From: Verrucomicrobiota bacterium
Lineage (GTDB): Bacteria > Verrucomicrobiota > Verrucomicrobiia > Limisphaerales > SIBE01
Direction of reading: 5' to 3'
DNA length: 52,651 nucleotides
Assembly: GCA_016871515.1 (NCBI GenBank)
Contig: VHDE01000034.1
Coordinates: 1-52,651 of the forward strand
Shown: piece by piece, positions 45,431 to 52,651 of the stretch
Numbering within the stretch: the first letter of the stretch is position 1
How the letters are laid out: each line of letters begins with the position of its first letter
Position numbers and translations under genes: made by a program
The notes under the pieces: model-generated
Told to the model about the DNA's origin: nothing
Seen by the model: only the letters and a program-made list of their open reading frames with translations
The model's database searches: none

Positions 45431-45504
45431 GCAGGACAGCGCGTCCCGCCTGTCTTGCTTTTGGTGTACGCAAATGCTTGGACAGGCGAGACGCACTGTC
45501 CTGC
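45431..45504. repeat. GGACAGG-type inverted repeat
   Basis: GCAGGACAGCGCGTCCCGCC opens and GACGCACTGTCCTGC closes; the centre CTTTTGGTGTACGCAAAT matches the copy at 14408. CATGAACC (45421) and GGTTCATG (to 45517) add outer arms. Confidence 0.8.
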
Positions 45505-45610
45505 CAGACGGTTCATGGGGAGAACTGCTGAGACCATCCCCAACCGGTTTGACAAGGCGTTCACGGGGATTACAGTTTGCCCGGAATTTCCCTATGACAA
45601 CTGGTGCCCG

Positions 45611-46433
45611 ATGATAAACTTCGGGCCCGACTCGGTACGTTTTCCGTCTCTGGGCGTTCACATTAATCGAACTGTTGGTCGTCATCGCGATCATTGCCAT
45701 TCTCGCCGGCATGTTGCTTCCGGCTTCGTCGAAGGCGAAAGACAAAGCCAATCAAACCATAGACCTAAACAACAACAAGCAAATCATGTTGGCGATGCAT
45801 CTCTACACGACCGACAACAGCGACTTCATGCCTGCGCCGGGCTGGGGCATCGGCGACCGTTGCTGGCTGCACGGCGCTGGGTTTCCGGGCGGCGGAAGCC
45901 GGATGTCGCCGGTGATTCTGTCGAACCAACTCGAGAGCGTGAAGAAGGGCCAGCTTTGGCAGTATCTATCCACGCCCAAGGTATTCATGTGCCCGGGCGA
46001 CAAGACCGCCACCAGCAAACAAAGACGCGAATTCGATCAACGCGTCGTTTATGTCAGCAGTTACGTCTGGAATGGCGCGGTCATCAGTTACGGCCAATTG
46101 ACCGGAGGCAAAACCTACAAGGTAACCGCGTTCAGTCCCACGGCTGTCCTGCAATTCGAAGCTGATGAAACCAAGCCGTTCTTCTTTAACGACGTCTCGA
46201 GTTTTCCGGACGAAGGCATTTCACAACGCCATGGTGGCGGCAATCCCGTCAACGAGAGGATCGATGTCAAAGGCGGCGCGAGCGTGGGACTTTTCGGTGG
46301 CAGCGCGTCTTACATGAAGTACCGCAAATATTATGAACTGGCCGGTCGTGTGGACGCACGCGGCGCCGGCCTCAAGAATGTTCCGAACGAAATGTGGTGC
46401 GATCCGCTCAGCCGCCGCGGAGGCGCACAGTAA
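45611..46433 (+). pseudogene. Prepilin-like protein with N-terminal frameshift
   Basis: From 45675 the frame encodes [20 protein letters not shown], the hydrophobic N-helix of type IV prepilin-like proteins, then a globular part with RYVCPGDKT-like and [15 protein letters not shown], resembling H-X9-DG-type PVC prepilins (about 252 aa). Upstream, ATG 45611 gives [15 protein letters not shown] in another frame; deleting one G near 45654-45656 joins it as [14 protein letters not shown], with the normal Gly before the cleavage site. As written, the in-frame upstream codons read [10 protein letters not shown] without a start, and TGA and TAA stops lie at 45612-45617. So translation as given would need the TTG at 45675. 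Either decayed or an indel error. Confidence 0.75.
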
Positions 46434-46441
46434 AGACGGCC

Positions 46442-46834
46442 ATGAATCTCGTAAAGTTAGGCAATATTCTCCTGGCGCTGCCAGTGCTCGCGCTTTGTTT
46501 TTCTTTTGGCTGCGGCAAAACCAGCGAAAATGCCACAGCACCCGCCGAGTCCGCAGCAACGCAACCCGCGACGGCGACGGTTGCGCCCGAGGTGACCGAA
46601 AGCCTTCGCGAGACTGATGCTGCGTTGAAAGCTAAAGAATATGAGAAGGCTGCGGCGGCGCTGATGCGGATGCAAATGTCTGGCCGTGCCATGACTGCCG
46701 ACGAAAGCACCGCCTACAGCGGCAAGATGCGCGATTTGCAAAGCCAATTGGCTGAAGCCGCTTCGCGTGGCGACGCGCAAGCGCAAGCGCAAGCCGCCAT
46801 TCAAATGCTCCGGCAATCCAGGAGCCAGCGATAA
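46442..46834 (+). CDS. Small putative lipoprotein
   Basis: 130 aa from ATG 46442. LGNILLALPVLALCFSFGCG is a signal with a lipobox-like FSFGC. An Ala/Thr-rich spacer (ATAPAESAATQPATATVAP) is followed by a helical domain. It lies 8 nt after the prepilin stop and could be co-expressed. Its layout is like the 35099 lipoprotein. Function unknown. A composite repeat begins 18 nt after its stop. Confidence 0.75.
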   Translation: MNLVKLGNILLALPVLALCFSFGCGKTSENATAPAESAATQPATATVAPEVTESLRETDAALKAKEYEKAAAALMRMQMSGRAMTADESTAYSGKMRDLQSQLAEAASRGDAQAQAQAAIQMLRQSRSQR

Positions 46835-46851
46835 CCTCTCATGACCGACCG

Positions 46852-46971
46852 GTAGCGCAGACTTTCCAGTCTGCGGGTTCGGGTGACTTTCCAGTCACCC
46901 GTGTAAGCTTCATACTGTCGCTTGCGGGACAGGAATGTCCCGCGACCCGCAGACTGGAAAGTCTGCGCTAC
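46852..46971. repeat. Composite inverted repeat with four TTCC-loop hairpins
   Basis: Perfect 27-bp outer arms (46852-46878 and 46945-46971) each contain CGCAGACTTTCCAGTCTGCG (8-bp stem, TTCC loop). Between them are GGGTGACT-TTCC-AGTCACCC and GCGGGACA-GGAA-TGTCCCGC. The stem bases differ among the hairpins while TTCC or its complement GGAA stays in the loop. Confidence 0.9.
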
Positions 46972-47050
46972 GGGCGCTAGGTTCACGGTCTCGATGCGCG
47001 TTCTTGGATGTGAAGGCTCCGGATAAACCCGCGTCGGCGCGAGTTCATAA

Positions 47051-49786
47051 TCAATCGCGGTCGATGCGCTGGCTCTTCGGCAGAATCGCCCAACTTGGAT
47101 AAGGAGCTGAACTTCCTTTCTGCGCATGCCAAATAATACGATTGAGCAGGTCTTCGGGACATTTGTCGATCTCATCGAGCGGCAGGCGCGCTGATTGGAT
47201 CGCATAATGCCTTTGCACTGGATCGTGAATCGCCCGCGGGTCCGGATTCAGTTGATCGAGTGGAATGTTGTTCGCCACGGCTTTGAAGGGTGCGAAGTTC
47301 GGCTGGATCGTGAAGCAATCGAACATTGGTGTCGCAGCGGCATCCATTTGATTCATAGGCGGCAAACCGAGGATCAATTCAATCGTCCGCAGCATAGCGG
47401 GCTGGTTGTACTGCGTGCTGACGACCGCGCCCCGTTTCGTGTAAGGACTGACGACGTAGGCCGTCGTGCGATAGCCGCTCACGTGATCCCAGCCATCCTG
47501 TGGATCATCCTCAATGGCAAAAATGCAGGTCTCCTTCCAAAACTTGCTGTGGCTAATCGCTTCAACGATCTGGCCAAACGCCAAATCGTTGTCAGCCACG
47601 TGAGCAGCGGGCGTCGGCATCCCGGCCTTCGTTCCGGATGTGTGATCGTTCGGCAGACAGATGATGATTAGATTTGGAAAATTTCCCGTGCGTTCGAACT
47701 CTTTCAAATCTTTAATGAATTGCGCCGCGCGAAAAACGTCGGGCACATCCATGCTCCAGCCAATCGTATTCGTGTTCATGTGCGGCCGGAGCGATTCGAT
47801 GGCGGGGCGGCTTCCGATGACCGTCAACCCGGTTTGATTCACGAAGTCGCGGTAAAAATCGATGAACTTGGGCTCCGGCTTCCGTTTCGCGTCCTTCCAA
47901 CCGGTGATGCCAATGGCAAACTCGCCGTAATTGCGGAGCGTTTTCCCGTGTTCGAGCGCATTGTCCCAAATGAAACCGCCCGGTGAATACGCCAGCGCGT
48001 CGACATCATCATCATCCATCCCATCCGGATAACTCCGAGGAAATCCGGCGAACGATTTTTCCATGTAATCGGTCGCAAAAGCAGTGGTGGACCATTGATG
48101 CCCGTCGGCACTAAGAATCCCGGAACAATAGGTATTATCGAGCAACACAAATTCGCGAACCATCTTGTGCTGATTAGGCGTGAATTGCTCGCCAAAGACG
48201 CAAAGCTTTGGATCGCCATTGCCTTCCTTGATGTCGCCAAAGACCTGATCGTAAGTCCGGTTTTCTTTGATGATATAGACCACATGTTTGAAAACGGATG
48301 GCTCACCGACGCGTTCAGGGACGGGGCGCGGCGGTTGGTTCCGGCGCGGACGAAGTTGAGCCGCTTCGATCATCTCGCGACGACAATTGGCCAGCACCGT
48401 CCGGGTGTGTTGCACGAGCTGGTCTTTCTTCGGCAATGGAACCGATGAGAGCGTGCCAAGGTGCTGATGTGAATTAAATTTCTGCGGATCAGCCGGAACG
48501 ATTCGTCGGCCGGACCCGATGCCTTTGATATTGGCTACGTGGAGCAATTGGCGTTGGGCGTCGAAGACGATAGCACCGGGAAACCAGCCCACTGGGATGA
48601 GGCCGCGCAACTTCGACCGCCGCGGCGCAAAGGAAACGACCGCTATCGCATTGTGAGAGCCGTTGCAAACATAGAGTGTTTTGCCGGATGGATGAAACGC
48701 GAGCGCGTTCGGGCTGGCGCCAAAATAATCCTTTGGCTGCCAGCGCAACGAAATTGTATCAATGACCCGATCGTTCCGAGTATCAATCACGCTGACGGAA
48801 TCGCTCGCGGCATTGGCGACAAGGAGCTGGCGTCCGTTCGGAGAAAGAGCGAGGGCGGACGAATGCAGTCCGACCAGAATCTCTGTTACCGCCACTCCGC
48901 GTTCGAGATCGATTACCGAAACGGAGCCTTCATTGGCAATGTACCGCACCGGGTCCACGCGGACCAAAGTTCCTCGCCCCGCTGGGCCGGTAACGCTATT
49001 GGTGTGAGGGCGACGCCCGCCCCAATTGCTGACGTAGGCTTTGCGGCCAACCAGAACGACGTCGTAAGGCGCAACGCCGACATCGAACAGGCGAAGTTGC
49101 TGTCCAGTCTTGGCGTCCAATTCGAGAAGTCGATTCGACAGGTTCAAAACGACAAAGAGCCGCTGACCGTCCGGTGAGAGTGCGAGGCCGGAGGGGATTT
49201 CGTTCTGACGCCGCGGCAAGCCGGTTTGCGGAAGCGAGATCGAGAAGAGCCCAGTTACTTTGCCATCCTTTTCTACGCCAAAAACTTTGATGCTGCCATT
49301 GACGTTGGAAAGGTAAATCCGAGAGCCATCGGGCGAGAAGATGAGCCCGGTAAAACTGACTTGGCCTTCTTTGTCCGGTTCGAGAATGTGTGTCGACACT
49401 GTTTCGGGCTGAGGCTCGTTGGTCTTGTCAGAAGGCAGAGGAACCCGTTGGAGAATCGTGCCGTTTCCGGGATCGACCACCACAATCTCGTGAGTTTTAC
49501 CGGAAGTGATGAGTAAACGCCCGTCCGGGCTGAGCGCCAAGGCCTGCGGACGCAATCCCGGCAGTTCGACTTGCCTTCCCGCTGGCGTGAGAATTTGGCT
49601 GACTGGGAGAACAGTCCGATTCGAACTCGAGTAACCAACACGCTCTGAGAGGTCCAGCGGTTGCGCGGGTGCGCCGTCGGTCCGTACTGCGTCCAGTCCG
49701 GCTAGACTGAGAACTAGGGCAAGCGCCGGAAATGCGAAGCGGGCTTGATTCGCCCAGTTGCCGGCGCGCGTTTCAACAGATTTCAT
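47051..49786 (-). CDS. YncE-like beta-propeller/phosphoesterase protein
   Basis: About 911 aa from the ATG at 49784-49786, with signal FAFPALALVLSLAG. The first half is a YVTN/YncE-type propeller: LALSPDGRLLITSG, IFSPDGSRIYLSN, ALSPDGQRLFVVL, LALSPNGRQLLVAN, LAFHPSGKTLYVCN. The second is a phosphoesterase/alkaline-phosphatase-fold domain (PF04185-like) with FKHVVYIIKENRTYDQVFGD and ICLPNDHTSGTKAGMPTPAA plus VADNDLAFGQIVEAI and FAIEDDPQDGWDHV. Such fusions are found in many environmental bacteria; the substrate is unknown. It is divergent from the S41 protease gene. Confidence 0.9.
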   Translation of the reverse strand: MKSVETRAGNWANQARFAFPALALVLSLAGLDAVRTDGAPAQPLDLSERVGYSSSNRTVLPVSQILTPAGRQVELPGLRPQALALSPDGRLLITSGKTHEIVVVDPGNGTILQRVPLPSDKTNEPQPETVSTHILEPDKEGQVSFTGLIFSPDGSRIYLSNVNGSIKVFGVEKDGKVTGLFSISLPQTGLPRRQNEIPSGLALSPDGQRLFVVLNLSNRLLELDAKTGQQLRLFDVGVAPYDVVLVGRKAYVSNWGGRRPHTNSVTGPAGRGTLVRVDPVRYIANEGSVSVIDLERGVAVTEILVGLHSSALALSPNGRQLLVANAASDSVSVIDTRNDRVIDTISLRWQPKDYFGASPNALAFHPSGKTLYVCNGSHNAIAVVSFAPRRSKLRGLIPVGWFPGAIVFDAQRQLLHVANIKGIGSGRRIVPADPQKFNSHQHLGTLSSVPLPKKDQLVQHTRTVLANCRREMIEAAQLRPRRNQPPRPVPERVGEPSVFKHVVYIIKENRTYDQVFGDIKEGNGDPKLCVFGEQFTPNQHKMVREFVLLDNTYCSGILSADGHQWSTTAFATDYMEKSFAGFPRSYPDGMDDDDVDALAYSPGGFIWDNALEHGKTLRNYGEFAIGITGWKDAKRKPEPKFIDFYRDFVNQTGLTVIGSRPAIESLRPHMNTNTIGWSMDVPDVFRAAQFIKDLKEFERTGNFPNLIIICLPNDHTSGTKAGMPTPAAHVADNDLAFGQIVEAISHSKFWKETCIFAIEDDPQDGWDHVSGYRTTAYVVSPYTKRGAVVSTQYNQPAMLRTIELILGLPPMNQMDAAATPMFDCFTIQPNFAPFKAVANNIPLDQLNPDPRAIHDPVQRHYAIQSARLPLDEIDKCPEDLLNRIIWHAQKGSSAPYPSWAILPKSQRIDRD

Positions 49787-49878
49787 AAATGAGCTCATTA
49801 GTTCGAAAATTCAGGCTGTAATTTATCGGAACTGTGTTATGGTGAGCGACGAAAAAGTTGAACTAACATATTAATAAC

Positions 49879-52212
49879 GTGAGAATTTCACTGTTTCTAC
49901 TGGCACTGAACCTGACCGTTGTCCTGTACCTCCGAGCGGACGAAGCTGGCAAGGCGCTAACGGAAAGCCAGCCGCTGACTTTTGCGGCAACCAACAATCA
50001 GGTCATCCTGGACGTTCGGGCCAAAAAGACGAAACCCCTCGAACCCGGGCGAAACGATGCCAACATCGCTCGATACACTGCGCTTCTGTTGGAACACAAA
50101 CATTTCCTCCAACAGCCGTTTAACGACTCGATATCAAGCAAGTTCCTCGATCGTTACCTCGAAACGCTCGATTACATGCACATGCATTTCCTCCAGTCCG
50201 ATTTGGATGATTTCGAGAGCTATCGGACAATCCTGGATGAGCTGGTCGAAAAGCGCGGCGATTTGACTCCGGCGCATCACATGTTTTCAGTTTTCCTAAG
50301 ACGGCTTGAACAGCGCGTCGCTTATGTCGGTGAATTGTTGACGACCGAGAAGTTCGAATTCAAGGGAAACGATCGCTACAGCTACGATCGCCGCAAATCA
50401 GCTCCGCCAAAGAGCCTCGACGAGGCGAAGGAACTGTGGCGGCAACATCTGCGTTATGAAATTCTCCAGGAGAAGCTGAACAAGGAAAAGCCCGAAGAAA
50501 TTGGCGCCAAGATCAGCCGCCGTTACGCTCGATTGCTTCGCATGTTCAAGGAGTACGACAGTGACGACGTCATCGAGCTTTATCTCTCGTCGCTCGCTCG
50601 TGTTTACGATCCGCATTCCGATTACATGGGCAAATCACAGTTCGAAAACTTCAATGTCAGCATGAGCCTCAAGCTCTATGGCATCGGCGCCTTGCTGCAA
50701 TCGGAAGACGGTTATTGCCGAATCAAATCGCTTGTTCCAAACGGCCCAGCCGCCAAGAGCAAACAGATCAAAGAGAACGATCGCATCATCGCGGTGGCTC
50801 AAGGAGACGATAATGAGCCTGTGGATGTCGTCGAGATGAAGCTCAATAAAGTCGTAGAGATGATTCGTGGAGTGAAGGGGACAAAAGTCCGCTTAACGAT
50901 CATTCCGGCCGACGCCCCGGATCCGTCGGTGCGAAAGACCGTTGCACTCATCCGGGATGAAATCAAACTGGAGGACCAGGAAGCCAAGGCGAAACTCATC
51001 GAATTGCCAGGCGAAAAAACGCTGCGTTTGGGGGTCATCGATCTGCCATCGTTTTACGCCGAATTTGAATTGGGCGGCAAGAAAACCGATGGCCAGCCTA
51101 AGAGCACCACTGTGGATGTGAGGAAATTGATCACGAAACTGAACCACGAAAAAGTGGATGGCATCATTCTTGACCTCCGGCGCAATGGGGGAGGCTCTTT
51201 GGAAGAAGCAATTAATTTGACCGGCTTGTTCATCAAGGAGGGACCGGTTGTCCAGGTAAAAGACCATGACGGAAAGCAAATGGTCGAGAGGGACACCGAT
51301 CCTTCGGTGGTTTATGACGGGCCATTGATTGTTTTGACGAGCCGCCATAGCGCGTCGGCTTCGGAAATCCTCGCCGGTGCATTGCAGGATTACGGACGCG
51401 CATTGATCGTCGGCGACGACTCGACGCACGGGAAAGGAACGGTGCAAGCGCTCGATCAGTTGGACAAATACATCCGGCAATCCGGGCTGCCTCCGAGCAA
51501 TCCCGGAGCTTTGAAAGTAACCATTCGGAAATTCTATCGGGCGAGCGGTTCCTCGACGCAACTCAAAGGCGTCACGCCCGACATCATTCTGCCTTCACTG
51601 AACAACTATGGCGAAGTCGGTGAAGCAGCTTTGGATAATCCCCTGCCCTGGGACGCAATCCCGAGCGCGAAATACGAAAAGCTGAATCGCATTCAACCTT
51701 TCCTGGCTGAACTCCAAAAACGGTCGGCTAAGCGCGTGACCGAAGACAAAGACTTCAGTTATCTCCGCGAGGATATCGAGCAGTACAAAAAGACATTGGC
51801 GGACAAATCGGTTTCGCTCAATGAAGCACAACGATTGAAGGAGAAACAAGAGGCGGAAACACGCTTCAAGACGCGTCAGGATGAACTGAAGACAAGGCCA
51901 TCCCTAGACGAAAAAGTTTACGAGATTACTCTGAAACTGGCTGATCTGCCGGGATTGCCGCCACCAGTCGAAAAATCAAACACGGTCGCGAAAGCCGAAA
52001 GCCCAAAACCAATAGATGCCGACAGCGACAGTGCTGAGGATTCGACGGAGTCAAAAGCTCTGGCAATTGACATTCGAATGAAGGAAGCAAAACGCATCTT
52101 GGCAGATATGATCTCTCTCTCGGGCAACGGCGCGGCTGTTGCCTCGGCAAATACCAAGACCGAACTCGACACCAAGGCGGGCGGAAATCTGACAACCGGC
52201 GCTAAGCCGTAA
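49879..52212 (+). CDS. prc: C-terminal processing protease (S41/Prc type)
   Basis: 777 aa; GTG start at 49879 followed by a signal (MRISLFLLALNLTVVLYL). A helical N-terminal region (about 40-220) precedes PDZ (ALLQSEDGYCRIKSLVPNGPA, ENDRIIAVA) and the S41 peptidase domain, with Ser in SASASEILAGALQDYG and Lys in HGKGTVQALDQLD as the dyad. A DUF3340-like C-terminal part follows. Prc trims periplasmic or lipoprotein substrates. The stop TAA is followed at once by a GTAGGACAGG repeat. Confidence 0.93.
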   Translation: MRISLFLLALNLTVVLYLRADEAGKALTESQPLTFAATNNQVILDVRAKKTKPLEPGRNDANIARYTALLLEHKHFLQQPFNDSISSKFLDRYLETLDYMHMHFLQSDLDDFESYRTILDELVEKRGDLTPAHHMFSVFLRRLEQRVAYVGELLTTEKFEFKGNDRYSYDRRKSAPPKSLDEAKELWRQHLRYEILQEKLNKEKPEEIGAKISRRYARLLRMFKEYDSDDVIELYLSSLARVYDPHSDYMGKSQFENFNVSMSLKLYGIGALLQSEDGYCRIKSLVPNGPAAKSKQIKENDRIIAVAQGDDNEPVDVVEMKLNKVVEMIRGVKGTKVRLTIIPADAPDPSVRKTVALIRDEIKLEDQEAKAKLIELPGEKTLRLGVIDLPSFYAEFELGGKKTDGQPKSTTVDVRKLITKLNHEKVDGIILDLRRNGGGSLEEAINLTGLFIKEGPVVQVKDHDGKQMVERDTDPSVVYDGPLIVLTSRHSASASEILAGALQDYGRALIVGDDSTHGKGTVQALDQLDKYIRQSGLPPSNPGALKVTIRKFYRASGSSTQLKGVTPDIILPSLNNYGEVGEAALDNPLPWDAIPSAKYEKLNRIQPFLAELQKRSAKRVTEDKDFSYLREDIEQYKKTLADKSVSLNEAQRLKEKQEAETRFKTRQDELKTRPSLDEKVYEITLKLADLPGLPPPVEKSNTVAKAESPKPIDADSDSAEDSTESKALAIDIRMKEAKRILADMISLSGNGAAVASANTKTELDTKAGGNLTTGAKP

Positions 52213-52215
52213 GCC

Positions 52216-52438
52216 GTAGGACAGGCTTCCGGCTGTCCCTCGAGTTTGGACGTTTTGATCGGGCAATCCCAACGGGATTGCAATCATTTCAGGCCAGGGT
52301 TGCGCGAGACACGCTACCCTGGGTCTTCGACCAAACCAATTCATCAAGCCAGGGTTGGCGCGGTTACGGAAGCAGCAAACCCAGGGTAGCCGCACAGCGG
52401 CAACCCTGGGCTGAATGATTTCATCGCGTTGGGATGTC
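52216..52438. repeat. Composite inverted repeat element
   Basis: It begins with GGACAGGCTTCCGGCTGTCC, a TTCC-loop hairpin with one mismatch. GCAATCCC-AAC-GGGATTGC (52263-52281) is next. Then long imperfect arms from about 52264 to 52335 and 52378 to 52438 share the order ATCCCAACG, AATCATTTCAG, CCAGGGTTGC and GCTACCCTGGG in inverse. A partial CCAGGGTTGG copy sits in the centre. Nothing else is seen in this spacer. Confidence 0.85.
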
Positions 52439-52483
52439 AGTGTGTTCGCCGAGGATATCCTGAATCTAGTTGAAAATCGAAGA

Positions 52484-52538
52484 GTGGCTCTTGGCGTGGT
52501 ACCAACCACGCAAACAAAGAAACCAAAACAAGAGCCAC
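52484..52538. repeat. Nested 17-bp hairpin before an edge gene
   Basis: GTGGCTCTTG (52484-52493) pairs with CAAGAGCCAC (52529-52538), and GCGTGGT (52494-52500) pairs with ACCACGC (52505-52511). It ends 2 nt before the ATG at 52541. Confidence 0.8.
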
Positions 52539-52540
52539 GC

Positions 52541-52651
52541 ATGAAAGTCGAAACCAAGAATCGAAAAAAAGCAATGGCGGGATTCCGCCAAATGAGCAGC
52601 GAGCAACAACAGCGTCAGCAAGTGCATGAGATCATCCAGAACGGCGCTCAG
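52541..52651 (+). CDS. Start of an unidentified gene at the window edge
   Basis: 37 codons (MKVETKNRKKAMAGFRQMSS, then EQQQRQQVHEIIQNGAQ) run to the window end. The content is charged and Gln-rich; no family is recognised. The nested hairpin just before the ATG resembles the ends of some insertion sequences, so a transposase is possible, but nothing in the visible residues shows it. Confidence 0.4.
   Translation, partial: MKVETKNRKKAMAGFRQMSSEQQQRQQVHEIIQNGAQ

Noticed and set aside
48539..49177. 212-aa plus-strand frame
   Set aside because: Antisense to the YncE-like propeller; frame is a by-product of its codon usage.
1..52651. tRNA and rRNA genes
   Set aside because: Scanning by eye found no convincing cloverleaf or rRNA-conserved block.

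Overview
The window reads as chromosomal DNA of a Verrucomicrobiota bacterium (Pedosphaera/Limisphaerales-like). This is inferred from the mix of gene families, not from a marker gene. It carries several families typical of the Planctomycetes-Verrucomicrobia group: DUF1592, DUF1549/DUF1553 and heme-binding-domain cytochromes, DUF1552 and DUF1501 Tat proteins, a PVC-type dehydrogenase, DUF1080, ASPIC/UnbV and FG-GAP propellers, HEAT proteins and an H-X9-DG-type prepilin. No rRNA, tRNA or CRISPR array was seen.

Layout. 1-0.3 kb: end of an IS21-type transposase cut by the window edge. 0.7-9.3 kb: a secreted two-domain alpha/beta hydrolase, then a minus-strand block of cytochrome DUF1592, DUF1552 and a HEAT protein. 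9.6-11.4 kb: three overlapping minus-strand genes, two resembling nucleotidyltransferases. 11.7-19.1 kb: a DUF1549/DUF1553 cytochrome, a small protein, a GT2 glycosyltransferase, an O-methyltransferase, a flagellin remnant and a DUF1501 protein. 19.3-27.9 kb: mostly housekeeping genes (OPT transporter, QueE, class III aminotransferase, RsmA, Nudix, MalK-like ATPase, YgfZ/GcvT-like). 28.1-35.1 kb: an FG-GAP protein and a PVC dehydrogenase whose usual C-terminal half (HEAT, cytochrome c, DUF1080) lies in a separate gene 1.1 kb downstream. Between the halves are a broken BrnT-like toxin, an intact antitoxin and a small gene pair, one member frameshifted. 35.1-52.2 kb: lipoprotein, dipeptide epimerase, DJ-1/PfpI protein, MBL exonuclease-DNA ligase fusion, Ig-like secreted protein, GH39-like hydrolase, ASPIC/UnbV protein, frameshifted prepilin, lipoprotein, YncE-phosphoesterase and a S41 C-terminal protease. 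The last 0.4 kb is repeats plus the start of an unidentified gene.

The most unusual recurring feature is intergenic. At least a dozen spacers hold composite inverted-repeat elements built from small hairpins. Stem sequences differ between hairpins but stay paired, while most loops are TTCC, TTC, TTCT or TCCT (GGAA, GAA or AGGA on the other strand). Several elements begin within 20 nt of a stop codon; one supplies the stop codon and one covers a possible start. The other main leads are the split dehydrogenase with its decayed toxin-antitoxin island, the nucleotidyltransferase triplet, the exonuclease-ligase fusion, and a prepilin frameshift at the leader cleavage site.

Functionally, most of the exported proteins look like envelope or periplasmic machinery for breaking down complex organic matter (c-type cytochromes, PQQ-like dehydrogenase, DUF1080, GH39-like and alpha/beta hydrolases). 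That theme is inference from family membership; no substrate can be read from the sequence.
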